Below are positions 1-5,761 of a stretch of DNA of 8,942 nucleotides, one piece after another. Position 1 is the stretch's first letter. Each line of letters begins with the position of its first letter. The position numbers and the translations under genes were made by a program. The notes under the pieces were generated by a model, which worked only from the letters and a program-made list of their open reading frames with translations, did not search any database and was not told the DNA's origin. This DNA is from JBJXGC01 sp046154545 (GTDB lineage: Bacteria; Chloroflexota; Dehalococcoidia; Tepidiformales; Tepidiformaceae), in NCBI GenBank assembly GCA_046154545.1, contig JBJXGC010000162.1, positions 1-8,942 of the forward strand, in the 5' to 3' direction.

Positions 1-23
1 CGGGCTACGGTGTCATCGGCCAT
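1..23 (-). CDS. 5' end of an unidentified gene (partial)
   Basis: Only the first seven full codons are inside the window, reading MADDTVA before the sequence ends at the left edge, so no function can be assigned. It is called because an ATG at 23-21 (minus strand) is preceded at a normal distance by a strong Shine-Dalgarno sequence, AAGGAGGA, at about 29-36. A perfect 8-bp inverted repeat (39-60) lies just upstream and could be an operator or leader hairpin. The gene is divergent from the flavoprotein gene that starts at 265. Confidence 0.55.
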
Positions 24-27
24 CGGT

Positions 28-37
28 GTCCTCCTTC
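28..37 (-). promoter_or_regulatory. Shine-Dalgarno site of the left-edge gene
   Basis: Read on the minus strand this is GAAGGAGGAC, an almost perfect match to the 16S anti-SD sequence, placed a few bases before the ATG at 23. It decides the start of the partial gene. It is also the strongest ribosome-binding site in the window, in contrast to the apparently leaderless minus-strand genes further right. Confidence 0.6.
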
Positions 38-38
38 G

Positions 39-60
39 ACGCTGCGGAGTATCGCAGCGT
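39..60. promoter_or_regulatory. perfect inverted repeat upstream of the left-edge gene
   Basis: ACGCTGCG (39-46) and CGCAGCGT (53-60) are exact reverse complements separated by GAGTAT. The element sits directly before the ribosome-binding site of the minus-strand gene at 1-23. A dimeric repressor operator or a leader hairpin are the simplest readings. No binding protein is identified. Confidence 0.4.
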
Positions 61-264
61 GCGGCACGCCGTGGAAGCGGACCGGCGGCAGCGACAAGAC
101 CATCGGACGCATGTAGCCGCGACGCTCGGCGTCGCTGGATTCCGCGCACCTTCCCTGCTCCCGCACTGCTGGACATCGTACGGGGCCCCAGCGGCCGCGA
201 CGGCCGCGGCTACGGGCGGCCACCCGTACAATCGAGGACACTCTTCTACCTGAGGTGACCGGGC
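61..264. other. divergent intergenic region without a gene
   Basis: No credible coding frame was found between the left-edge gene and the flavoprotein gene. The stretch is very GC-rich and contains short perfect stems: GCGACGC/GCGTCGC at 119-135 and GCGGCCG/CGGCCGC at 191-207, each with a 3-nt loop. It also holds a near-palindrome, TACGGGCGG/CCACCCGTA, at 211-228, whose right end overlaps a candidate -10 box. The first two stems could arise by chance in such GC-rich sequence; the third is better placed to be an operator. Confidence 0.45.
227..232 (+). promoter_or_regulatory. candidate -10 box for the flavoprotein gene
   Basis: TACAAT differs from the TATAAT consensus at one base and lies 32 nt before the ATG at 265. 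A transcript starting about 7 nt downstream would have a leader of about 26 nt carrying the GAGGTGA ribosome-binding site at 252-258. No convincing -35 box is visible at 16-18 nt spacing. The same GTA-start context recurs before other genes here (1617, 3424, 6681). Confidence 0.4.
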
Positions 265-1509
265 ATGGCGGATAGTTACGACGTGGTGATTGTGGGTGGG
301 GGATTCGGCGGCGGGGCGATGGCCACCGTCCTCGCCCGCGCCGGGAAGTCGGTCCTCGTCCTCGAAAAGAGCACCGTCTACCGCGACCTCGTGCGGGGCG
401 AATGGATCGCCCCCTGGGGGGTCGTCGAAGCGAATCGCACCGGCCTCTATGACGTCCTCGCCGCAGCCGGCAACCGCCACCACCTCACCAGACACGTCGA
501 GTACGGCGAGGGCATCGACCCGGCAGAATCCGAGGCCGCCCCGCTCGACATGTCGACCTTCCTCCCCGGAATCCCGGGCCCGCTCTGCCTCGGCCACCCG
601 GCCGCCTGCGAAGCGCTCAACGCCTCGGCCGTGGCCGCCGGCGCGACCGTCCTCCGCGGCGTTGAGGGCGCCGTGGTCACACCGGGCGCGGCGCCGTCCG
701 TCAGCTACGTCCACGATGGGGCCGCCCACACGGTCACCGCCCGGATCGTCCTGGGCGCCGACGGTCGCAACTCGGCCGTCCGCGGTCAGCTCGGCATCGA
801 ACTGCAGCGCGATACGACGCATCACTTCTTCTCGGGGATGCTCGTCGAAAACGCCCACGGCTGGCCCGAAGACCTCCAGACTTCCGGCACGGAGGGCGAC
901 ATCCAGTTCCTCGCCTTCCCCCAGGGCGGCGGCCGGCTGCGGCTCTACATGAGCTACGGTCTCGACCAGAAGTCGCGGCTCTCGGGCGAGGCCGGCCCCC
1001 AGCGCTTCCTCGACGCCTTCGCCCTCAAGTCCGTGCCCTACGCGGCCGCGATCACCGGCGCGACGATCGCCGGGCCCTGCAACTCCATCCCCAACGAAGA
1101 CACGTGGACGGTGAAGCCGTCCGTCGCCGGGGCGGTCCTCATCGGGGATGCGGCCGGTTACAACGACCCGATCATCGGCCAGGGCCTGAGCATCACCCTC
1201 CGCGATGTCCGGATCGTGAGCGAACTGCTCCTCGGCGCTGAGGATTGGAGCAGCCTCTCGTTCGTACCCTACGCCGAAGAGCGGGACGAGCGGATGCGGC
1301 GCCTCCGCTTCGCCGCCAGCATCGATTCGATGCTCCACGCCGAGTTCGGCGAGCGGGCCAGCCGCCGCCGCGCGATCGTCCGCGAACGCCGGGCAAAGGA
1401 TCCCACCTACCTGCTGTGCCTGGCGGGCGTGATGATCGGGCCCGAGATGCTCCCACCCGCGGCCTACTCCGACGCCGTCTGGGCGGAGGTCGAAGCGTTG
1501 GGCGCCTGA
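265..1509 (+). CDS. FAD-dependent monooxygenase-like oxidoreductase (group A flavoprotein fold)
   Basis: The 414-residue product has the three FAD motifs of the p-hydroxybenzoate hydroxylase-like family in the right order. A Rossmann dinucleotide motif GGGFGG is at residues 11-16 after the beta strand YDVVIVG. The DG motif GADG is at 164-167, and the GD motif IGDAAGYNDPIIGQG starts near 293, where it contacts the flavin pyrophosphate and ribityl chain. Members are cytosolic, use NAD(P)H and O2 to hydroxylate or epoxidise small molecules, or act as geranylgeranyl reductase-like halves of the superfamily; the substrate here cannot be read. Length is normal for the family. The ATG at 265 is supported by GAGGTGA about 7 nt upstream. 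It heads a run of four plus-strand genes including two alpha/beta hydrolases, a combination seen in catabolic or tailoring pathways, but a pathway is inference only. Confidence 0.85.
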   Translation: MADSYDVVIVGGGFGGGAMATVLARAGKSVLVLEKSTVYRDLVRGEWIAPWGVVEANRTGLYDVLAAAGNRHHLTRHVEYGEGIDPAESEAAPLDMSTFLPGIPGPLCLGHPAACEALNASAVAAGATVLRGVEGAVVTPGAAPSVSYVHDGAAHTVTARIVLGADGRNSAVRGQLGIELQRDTTHHFFSGMLVENAHGWPEDLQTSGTEGDIQFLAFPQGGGRLRLYMSYGLDQKSRLSGEAGPQRFLDAFALKSVPYAAAITGATIAGPCNSIPNEDTWTVKPSVAGAVLIGDAAGYNDPIIGQGLSITLRDVRIVSELLLGAEDWSSLSFVPYAEERDERMRRLRFAASIDSMLHAEFGERASRRRAIVRERRAKDPTYLLCLAGVMIGPEMLPPAAYSDAVWAEVEALGA

Positions 1510-1550
1510 CACTTCGCAGGGGCCAGGCCGCCGTCGCCCGCCTTCAGCGT

Positions 1551-1586
1551 GATCCTGGCGTGCCTTGGCGTCATGGCGGTTCAACC
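1551..1586 (+). repeat. CTTGGCG-family intergenic repeat, copy 1
   Basis: A short stretch with CTGGCG, then CCTTGGCGTC, then ATGGCGGTTCAACC lies 41 nt after the stop of the flavoprotein gene. It shares its modules, in the same order, with copies at 3305-3333 and in the hairpin at 5762-5853. It has no coding role that I can see. Confidence 0.5.
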
Positions 1587-1588
1587 TC

Positions 1589-1608
1589 GGGCGCTTCTGT
1601 CTGCGCCC
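1589..1608. other. hairpin between repeat copy 1 and the hydrolase promoter
   Basis: GGGCGC (1589-1594) and GCGCCC (1603-1608) form a perfect 6-bp stem with an 8-nt loop. No T-tract follows, so it is not a classical terminator. It lies where the -35 region of the next promoter would be, so it could equally be an operator. Confidence 0.25.
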
Positions 1609-1617
1609 ATACCTCCG

Positions 1618-1623
1618 TACACT
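1618..1623 (+). promoter_or_regulatory. candidate -10 box for the first hydrolase
   Basis: TACACT lies 8 nt before the first ATG (1632) and 11 nt before the second (1635). A start of transcription about 7 nt downstream would leave an almost leaderless mRNA. The context CCGTACACTCG closely matches CCGTACAATCG before the flavoprotein gene. No clear -35 box is seen. Confidence 0.35.
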
Positions 1624-1631
1624 CGCGAGGA

Positions 1632-2489
1632 ATGATGCCCGAGAAGCGCACCTACTCCTCCCAGCGGCTCGACCTCAACTATATTGCCTGGGGCGAGGAG
1701 GCGAAGCCCCCACTGATCCTGATCCACGGCACCCGCGACCACGCCCGCTCCTGGGACCGCACGGCGGAAGCGCTCATCGACCGCTACTGCGTCTACGCCC
1801 CCGACCTTCGCGGGCACGGTGACTCGCAATGGGCGATCGGCGGCGACTACTCGATCATCGACTACGCCCTCGATATCCATGCACTTGGCGAGGCGATCGG
1901 CCGGGCGCCCTACACGGTCGTGGGCCACAGCCTTGGTGGCGGCGTCGCCCTCCAGTATGCCGGCGCCTTCCCGGAGAAGGTCGCGAAGCTGGTGACGATC
2001 GAAGGCCTCGGCGGGCTCGGCTGGTCCTCCGGCCCCCGCCGCCCGGCCCACGTCCGGATGCGCCAGTGGGTGGAGAGCATGCGCACGATGGAGGGCCGCC
2101 AGCTCCACACCTATCCCGACGTGGCGTCGGCGACGGAGCGGATGGTCGCGGCCAACGGTCACCTTTCGCCCGAGTTGGCGCGGCACCTGACCAGCGAAGG
2201 CGTCAGGCCCGTAGACGATGGCGTCACCTGGAAGTTCGACAACTTCACGCACGCTGGCTCGCCCTACGAGTTCAACATGGAGGACGCGCGTGACCTCTGG
2301 AACCAGATTCGCTGCCCGATCCTGATCCTCTGGGGCGAGGAGAGTTGGGGACAGCGCTTCCCCAAGGGCCTGGACCTCAGCTCCTTTCACGACTACCGCT
2401 CGCACAAGATTGAGAAGGCAGGCCATTGGGTGCACCACGACCAGTTCGAGACGTTCATGCGGATCGTGAACGAGTTTCTCACCCGGTGA
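1632..2489 (+). CDS. alpha/beta hydrolase with a non-canonical acid position
   Basis: The 285-residue product has the alpha/beta hydrolase landmarks: the oxyanion HG at 32-33, strand 4 segment PDLRGHGDS at 57-65, the nucleophile elbow GHSLGG with Ser100, and a C-terminal histidine in AGHWVHHD (His265). It is probably a cytosolic esterase, lipase or C-C hydrolase; the substrate is unknown. The usual GxxD site after strand 7 reads WGEESWG, so the canonical Asp is replaced by Ser and a Glu or another acid must serve if the triad is complete. The frame stays open upstream to 1245, but similarity to the family begins at the MMPEKR start, and the upstream part lies inside the flavoprotein gene. GAGGA abuts the first ATG, too close for normal initiation there; 1635 is the alternative start. 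Its stop overlaps the start of the thioredoxin gene (GTGA). Confidence 0.82.
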   Translation: MMPEKRTYSSQRLDLNYIAWGEEAKPPLILIHGTRDHARSWDRTAEALIDRYCVYAPDLRGHGDSQWAIGGDYSIIDYALDIHALGEAIGRAPYTVVGHSLGGGVALQYAGAFPEKVAKLVTIEGLGGLGWSSGPRRPAHVRMRQWVESMRTMEGRQLHTYPDVASATERMVAANGHLSPELARHLTSEGVRPVDDGVTWKFDNFTHAGSPYEFNMEDARDLWNQIRCPILILWGEESWGQRFPKGLDLSSFHDYRSHKIEKAGHWVHHDQFETFMRIVNEFLTR

Positions 2490-3235
2490 CGCGGATGCTG
2501 GCCGGCTGCCTCGCGCTGAGTGTCGCCCTCCTGGTTGCGACCGCCTGCTCAGATGGTGACTCGCCCTCCCCGACGGCGGCCGCCACCGCCGCCGGGACGA
2601 AGGGGGCGACATCGCCGCCTCAAGGGTCGTCCGGCGACCCCACCGACCCGGCCGTCTTCGCCCGGCTCAAACTGCCCCTCGACCTCGCGAAGGGCGCGAG
2701 CATCGGCAACCCGGACGCCAAAGTGACCCTCGAAGCCTACGAAGACTTCCAGTGCCCCTTCTGCCTCCTCTTCACGATGCTCCTGGAGCCCACCGTCATG
2801 GATGAGTATGTGGCGCCCGGGAAGGTGCGGTTCGTGTTCCGCAACTTCCCCATCCTCGGGGCCGAATCGGTGCGCGCGGCCCTGGCCTCCGTCTGCGCCG
2901 CGGACGAGGAGAAGTTCTGGCCGTTCCATCAACGGCTCTTTCTCGAACAGGCCAAAGCCGGCCAGCTGGACGGCGAGAAGCTCAACGTCGGCCGCTTCAG
3001 CCCCGAGAACCTGCGCACATACGCCACCGACGCTGGGGCGGCGGGCGCCGCCTTCGACGCCTGCGTGCAGGATGCAGTCACGCTCGCGAAGGTCCAGGAC
3101 GAGGTCGATTCCGCCCGCCAGCTCGGGCTGCGGGGCACCCCGAGCCTCGTCCTCAATGGAAAGCCGGTGGCCACCCCTCCCGACGCCGCCGCCATGCGCA
3201 AGCTCCTCGACGACGCCCTCGCCGCCGCGAAGTGA
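2486..3235 (+). CDS. lipoprotein DsbA-like thioredoxin-fold oxidoreductase
   Basis: The 249-residue product is a Thioredoxin_4/DsbA-type thiol-disulfide oxidoreductase anchored outside the membrane. Residues 4-20 are hydrophobic and end in VATAC, so Cys21 is probably the lipidated residue, although Ala rather than Leu at -3 makes the lipobox imperfect. A Ser/Pro/Ala/Thr/Gly-rich linker (22-56) follows. The fold starts near IGNPDAKVTLEAYEDF and carries the redox pair CPFC at Cys90 and Cys93, with the cis-proline loop RGTPSLVLNGKPV (Pro219) near the end. The family forms or isomerises disulfides in exported proteins. The GTG at 2486 overlaps the hydrolase stop by 4 nt, implying coupled translation; ATG 2495 is the alternative and keeps the signal peptide. 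The lipoprotein at 8019 in this window has paired cysteines and would be a plausible type of client, which is inference. Confidence 0.85.
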   Translation: MTRMLAGCLALSVALLVATACSDGDSPSPTAAATAAGTKGATSPPQGSSGDPTDPAVFARLKLPLDLAKGASIGNPDAKVTLEAYEDFQCPFCLLFTMLLEPTVMDEYVAPGKVRFVFRNFPILGAESVRAALASVCAADEEKFWPFHQRLFLEQAKAGQLDGEKLNVGRFSPENLRTYATDAGAAGAAFDACVQDAVTLAKVQDEVDSARQLGLRGTPSLVLNGKPVATPPDAAAMRKLLDDALAAAK

Positions 3236-3304
3236 GGCGCCGCCGCCACCGTACGTGGCAACCCCTGCCTCACCGGTAGCGGAGGTTCGACCCCTCACTC
3301 CGAA

Positions 3305-3333
3305 TCCTTGGCGGCCTCGGCGTCTTGGCGGTT
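3305..3333 (+). repeat. CTTGGCG-family intergenic repeat, copy 2
   Basis: The segment reads TCCTTGGCGGCCTCGGCGTC followed directly by TTGGCGGTT. It shares this layout with the right arm of the hairpin at 5817-5853 and with copy 1 at 1551-1586. It lies 69 nt after the thioredoxin stop. Its GGCGGTT can also pair with AACGCC about 12 nt downstream through a one-base bulge. Confidence 0.5.
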
Positions 3334-3424
3334 AGCCTCTTCAGCAACGCCAGCCGCTCTTCGCGCCTAACCCCCGCATTCGCCAAAATGACCGCCATAC
3401 CCTCAGAGCGACTGTGCCCGCCCG

Positions 3425-3430
3425 TAACCT
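3425..3430 (+). promoter_or_regulatory. candidate -10 box for the second hydrolase
   Basis: TAACCT, preceded by CCG as in the other GTA-type boxes of this window, lies 18 nt before the GTG at 3449. The GAGG at 3437-3440 would then be at or just after the transcription start. It is a weak call made by analogy with the other sites. Confidence 0.25.
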
Positions 3431-3448
3431 GCCATCGAGGAACCGCCC

Positions 3449-4237
3449 GTGCCGAAGATCCCGACCCGCGACATCATCACTTACTACGAAGAGGCCGGCA
3501 GCGGCGAACCCCTGCTCATGATCATGGGCCTCTCCGGCGACCTCCAGGCCTGGGCCTTGCAGGTGCCCACGCTCGCCCGCAGATACCGCGTCATCACCTA
3601 CGACAACCGCGGCGCCGGCCGCACGAGCGCGCCCGACAAACCCTACTCCATCAAGCAGATGGCCGATGACGCCGTCGCCCTGCTCGATTCGCTCGGCATC
3701 GCCCGGGCCCACGTCCTCGGCTTCAGCATGGGTGGTTACATCGCGCAGGAGCTGGTGGCGGCCCACCCCGAGCGCGCCGAGAAGCTCATCCTTCTCGCCA
3801 CCGCGCCCTGCATCGACGGCTACGGCAAAGTGGTCGTGGGTAACTGGATCAACGTCCGCCGTTCGAATATGAGCCGCGAACAGATCGTGCGCTACACGTC
3901 GCAGTTCCTCTACAGCCCCGAGCTGCTGGACGACCCAGAGCGCTACGAGCGGGCCGTCCAGAACAACCTGGCGAACCCGTACGCGCAGCAGGACCACGCC
4001 TTCATCCGCCAGGCCCAGGCAGTGCTGGCCTTCGACGCCCGCGACCGCCTGCCCGCCGTCAAGAGCCCGTCCCTCGTCCTCGTCGGCAAGGACGACATCC
4101 TCGTCCCCCCGCGCAACTCGGAGAAACTGGCGAAGCTCATCCCCGGGGCGGCCATGAAGACGCTCAGCGGCGGCCACCTCGGCTGCATCGAATATCCGCA
4201 CGAATACAACGACGCGATCGCGGAGTTCCTGGGGTAG
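3449..4237 (+). CDS. alpha/beta hydrolase (3-oxoadipate enol-lactonase / esterase-like)
   Basis: The 262-residue product matches the family in length and motif order. The oxyanion region LLMIMGLSGD is at 22-31, strand 4 YDNRGAGRTS at 51-60, the nucleophile elbow GFSMGG has Ser93, GKDDILVPP supplies Asp216, and GGHLGCIEYP supplies His243. A cap region with LYSPELLDDPERYE sits between strands 6 and 7. All three triad residues are present, so it should be active on an ester, lactone or similar bond in the cytosol. The fold resembles PcaD and pimeloyl-ester hydrolases, but substrate cannot be inferred. It begins with GTG, with ATCGAGG about 9 nt upstream. It is separated from the thioredoxin gene by 213 bp and is convergent with the toxin gene at 4285-4539. 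Confidence 0.85.
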   Translation: MPKIPTRDIITYYEEAGSGEPLLMIMGLSGDLQAWALQVPTLARRYRVITYDNRGAGRTSAPDKPYSIKQMADDAVALLDSLGIARAHVLGFSMGGYIAQELVAAHPERAEKLILLATAPCIDGYGKVVVGNWINVRRSNMSREQIVRYTSQFLYSPELLDDPERYERAVQNNLANPYAQQDHAFIRQAQAVLAFDARDRLPAVKSPSLVLVGKDDILVPPRNSEKLAKLIPGAAMKTLSGGHLGCIEYPHEYNDAIAEFLG

Positions 4238-4238
4238 G

Positions 4239-4275
4239 CTTCGACGCACTTGTTCGAAGGTTCAAGAGGATTGAA
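4239..4275. other. paired inverted repeats between convergent genes
   Basis: CTTCGA (4239-4244) pairs with TCGAAG (4254-4259) across a 9-nt loop. TTCAA (4261-4265) then pairs with TTGAA (4271-4275) across 5 nt. They fill the 47-bp gap between the convergent hydrolase and toxin genes, so a bidirectional termination role is plausible. There is no T-tract on either strand, so intrinsic termination is not well supported. Confidence 0.3.
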
Positions 4276-4284
4276 GGCCAGACG

Positions 4285-4539
4285 TTAGTAATGGAATCGC
4301 GCGGAGACGACCAGCAGTTCGTCCTCCAGCACCCGGTACACGAGGCGATTCTCGTGGTCGATCCGGCGAGACCAATGCCCGCTGAGATTTTGACTGAGGA
4401 GTTCAGGTTTCCCAAGGCCTTCGCCCGGGTGGCGGAGCGCGTCCTTCAGAAGGGCGTGAATCTTCCTGGCGACCTTCGGATTCGTGTTGAACCAGTACAG
4501 GTAGTCGTCCCACGCCTCGTCGGTGAACGTGAGTCTCAT
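4285..4539 (-). CDS. yoeB: YoeB/Txe family toxin (ribosome-dependent mRNA endonuclease)
   Basis: The 84-residue product has the exact length of Escherichia coli YoeB and matches it closely by eye: DEAWDDYLYW at 7-16, GKPELL at 43-48, LSGHWSRRI at 52-60, HENRLVYRV at 62-70 and the terminal ARFHY. The residues known to matter for RNA cleavage in YoeB, Glu46, Arg65, His83 and Tyr84, are all present, so the toxin looks intact. YoeB enters the ribosomal A site and cuts mRNA during translation, halting growth unless bound by YefM. Its ATG shares one base with the antitoxin stop (TGATG), the usual arrangement for coupled expression. The gene is convergent with the hydrolase at 3449-4237. Confidence 0.95.
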   Translation of the reverse strand: MRLTFTDEAWDDYLYWFNTNPKVARKIHALLKDALRHPGEGLGKPELLSQNLSGHWSRRIDHENRLVYRVLEDELLVVSARFHY

Positions 4540-4793
4540 CAGTCGAGGACTATCGGTCGCTCGCGAGCGAGGCCGCGGTCGGCCTGTTCGATCGACCTCC
4601 TCAGATGCTCCGCGTTCGCCGGGCTGCGGAGGAGGTAGGCGGTCTCGTCGAGCCGTTCGTAGGCGTCGAGCGTCATCAGGACGTAGGCCTCGTCGCCGCG
4701 GCGGGTGATGATGACGGGCTCGCAGTCGTCCCGCACCTGGTCCATCGTCTTGGCGAGGTTCGCGCGGGCGTGGCTGTAGGTCATGGCTCTCAT
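4539..4793 (-). CDS. yefM: YefM family antitoxin (Phd/YefM DNA-binding fold)
   Basis: The 84-residue product begins MRAMTYSHARANLAKTMDQV, the classic YefM N-terminal signature, followed by PVIITRRGDEAYVLMTLDAYERL (26-48), the second hallmark of the Phd/YefM family, and an acidic/helical C-terminal part that in relatives wraps the toxin. It neutralises YoeB and, with it, represses its own promoter. I chose the ATG at 4793 because its length fits the family and it lies 6 nt after a -10-like box; ATG 4784 is the alternative and has GAGAG just upstream. The gene starts 36 nt beyond the dam stop and has its own promoter and operator in that gap, so it can be expressed apart from dam. Confidence 0.93.
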   Translation of the reverse strand: MRAMTYSHARANLAKTMDQVRDDCEPVIITRRGDEAYVLMTLDAYERLDETAYLLRSPANAEHLRRSIEQADRGLARERPIVLD

Positions 4794-4794
4794 A

Positions 4795-4812
4795 CGTACA
4801 TGATGCTGTACG
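4795..4812. promoter_or_regulatory. paired YefM-type operator
   Basis: CGTACA (4795-4800) and TGTACG (4807-4812) form an inverted pair with centres 12 bp apart. Each is a one-base variant of TGTACA, the core motif of the E. coli yefM-yoeB operator as I recall it, where the two cores are also 12 bp apart. The site directly precedes the antitoxin ATG and brackets the -10 box, so bound YefM-YoeB would block the promoter. This is sequence observation plus recalled family knowledge; binding is not shown. Confidence 0.6.
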
Positions 4813-4829
4813 CGTTCGCGGCCCGTCAA
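4800..4829 (-). promoter_or_regulatory. promoter of the yefM-yoeB operon
   Basis: On the minus strand TTGACG (4829-4824) matches the -35 consensus at five of six bases. After 18 nt comes CATCAT (4805-4800), a four-of-six match to the -10 consensus. Transcription would start at or next to the antitoxin ATG at 4793, giving a leaderless mRNA. The -35 box lies next to the dam stop codon. Confidence 0.55.
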
Positions 4830-5687
4830 TCAGGTGCGGTCTGATACCCGGACCATATTGTCGATCAGGAGTTCGGCAACAGGCTGGCGCTTCGTCCCCA
4901 CGCTGTTGATCGCCCGCGACATCTGGACGACATCGAGGCCGTACCCACGGCCGTCGTAGAGTCCCCGCACGGCCTCGTGGTCCGAGTTCGAAAGCAGCGC
5001 ATGCACGCCCCGAACGGTCAGGTCCTCGAACGTGTCGCGGAGGCGTTCATGCTCCGCCGGCCCAAAGGCAGCGATGGTGTAGTCGGTGAAGCGGGCCGTC
5101 GCCGAGAGCGGGTAGTAGGGCGGGTCGAGATACACGAAGTCGCCCGCCCGCGCGTGGGCGCAGGCGGTCTCGAAGTCGTCGCAGCTCAGTTCCGCCCCCT
5201 GCAGCGCTTCCGAGGCGGCTGCTAGCCCCGGAGCGTCCAGGACCCGCGGGTTGGCGTAGCGCCCGTGTGGGACGTTGAACTGGCCCCGGCTGTTCACGCG
5301 GTAAAGGCCGTTGTAACAGGTGCGGTTCAGGAAGATGAGCCGGGCGGCCCGTGCCACAGCGTCATCCGGGGCCTCCGCCCGGCGTTCGAGGTAGTACTCG
5401 CGGCGGCCATCGGCGTCGCGTGGGAGGTACTCGCCGGCCAGGGCGCCAAGGCCGCAGACGAGGTCATCGAGGCGGTCGCGGACCATCCCGAAGCAGTCCA
5501 CCAGCTCGCCGTTGCTGTCGGAGAGTCGCGCCGACGTCACCAGCCCGGCATCGTACATCGCGAAGAAGGCCGCGCCGCCGCCCACAAACGGTTCGTGGTA
5601 GCGGCCGAACGCCGCTGGCGCACGCTGGACGATGCGAGCCGCCAGCTTGCCTTTGCCGCCGGCCCACTTAAGGAAGGGGGAGGTCAC
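4830..5687 (-). CDS. dam: Dam-family DNA adenine-N6 methyltransferase (D12 class)
   Basis: The 285-residue product shows the D12-class MTase layout. FLKWAGGKGKL at 5-15 and EPFVGGGAAFF at 32-42 bind S-adenosylmethionine, DSNGELVDCF is at 57-66, and the catalytic DPPYY is at 188-192, followed by RFTDYT at 199-204. The segment LNRTCYNGLYRVNSRGQFNVP (120-140) is the typical Dam/DpnM target-recognition region, so GATC methylation is likely but not certain. The frame is open further upstream, but only from a TTG and through repeat sequence; the GTG at 5687 places VTSPFLKWAGG where the family normally begins. CACAAT lies 6 nt before this start, suggesting a leaderless mRNA. No restriction endonuclease or other R-M gene is adjacent, so it looks like an orphan methylase. 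A yefM-yoeB pair follows directly. Confidence 0.93.
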   Translation of the reverse strand: MTSPFLKWAGGKGKLAARIVQRAPAAFGRYHEPFVGGGAAFFAMYDAGLVTSARLSDSNGELVDCFGMVRDRLDDLVCGLGALAGEYLPRDADGRREYYLERRAEAPDDAVARAARLIFLNRTCYNGLYRVNSRGQFNVPHGRYANPRVLDAPGLAAASEALQGAELSCDDFETACAHARAGDFVYLDPPYYPLSATARFTDYTIAAFGPAEHERLRDTFEDLTVRGVHALLSNSDHEAVRGLYDGRGYGLDVVQMSRAINSVGTKRQPVAELLIDNMVRVSDRT

Positions 5688-5693
5688 CCTGCG

Positions 5694-5699
5694 ATTGTG
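5694..5699 (-). promoter_or_regulatory. candidate -10 box for dam
   Basis: Read on the minus strand this is CACAAT followed by CGCAGG and then the GTG start, so the transcript would begin at or near the start codon. The string ACAATCG is shared with the box before the flavoprotein gene. No good -35 hexamer was found 16-18 nt upstream. Confidence 0.35.
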
Positions 5700-5761
5700 G
5701 AGAGCGCCGACGCTAGAGCCCAGCGAACTCCGGGGGTCGTCCCACGGCGGACCAGGCTGGG

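Larger units (their letters stand above)
3236..3448. other. intergenic region with a short stem and repeat copy 2
   Basis: No gene is seen in these 213 bases. Ten nt after the thioredoxin stop there is a small stem, GCCAC/GTGGC, at 3245-3259 with a 5-nt loop and no T-tract. A CTTGGCG repeat copy occupies 3305-3333, and a candidate -10 box for the next gene is at 3425-3430. Confidence 0.5.

Noticed and set aside
13..1584. Long open frame on the minus strand (523 codons) covering the flavoprotein gene
   Set aside because: It is antisense to a gene with full FAD motifs, its translation is low-complexity Gly/Ala/Arg/Asp-rich with no recognisable domain, and such frames are expected in high-GC DNA.
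1245..1631. N-terminal extension of the first hydrolase
   Set aside because: It lies inside the flavoprotein coding region in another frame, is Arg-rich and lacks fold motifs; family sequence begins near 1632.
1581..2612. Minus-strand open frame of 343 codons opposite the first hydrolase
   Set aside because: Antisense shadow of a clear alpha/beta hydrolase and the start of the thioredoxin gene; no motifs.
3341..4249. Minus-strand open frame of 302 codons opposite the second hydrolase
   Set aside because: Antisense shadow of a gene with an intact catalytic triad; no ribosome-binding site or domain.
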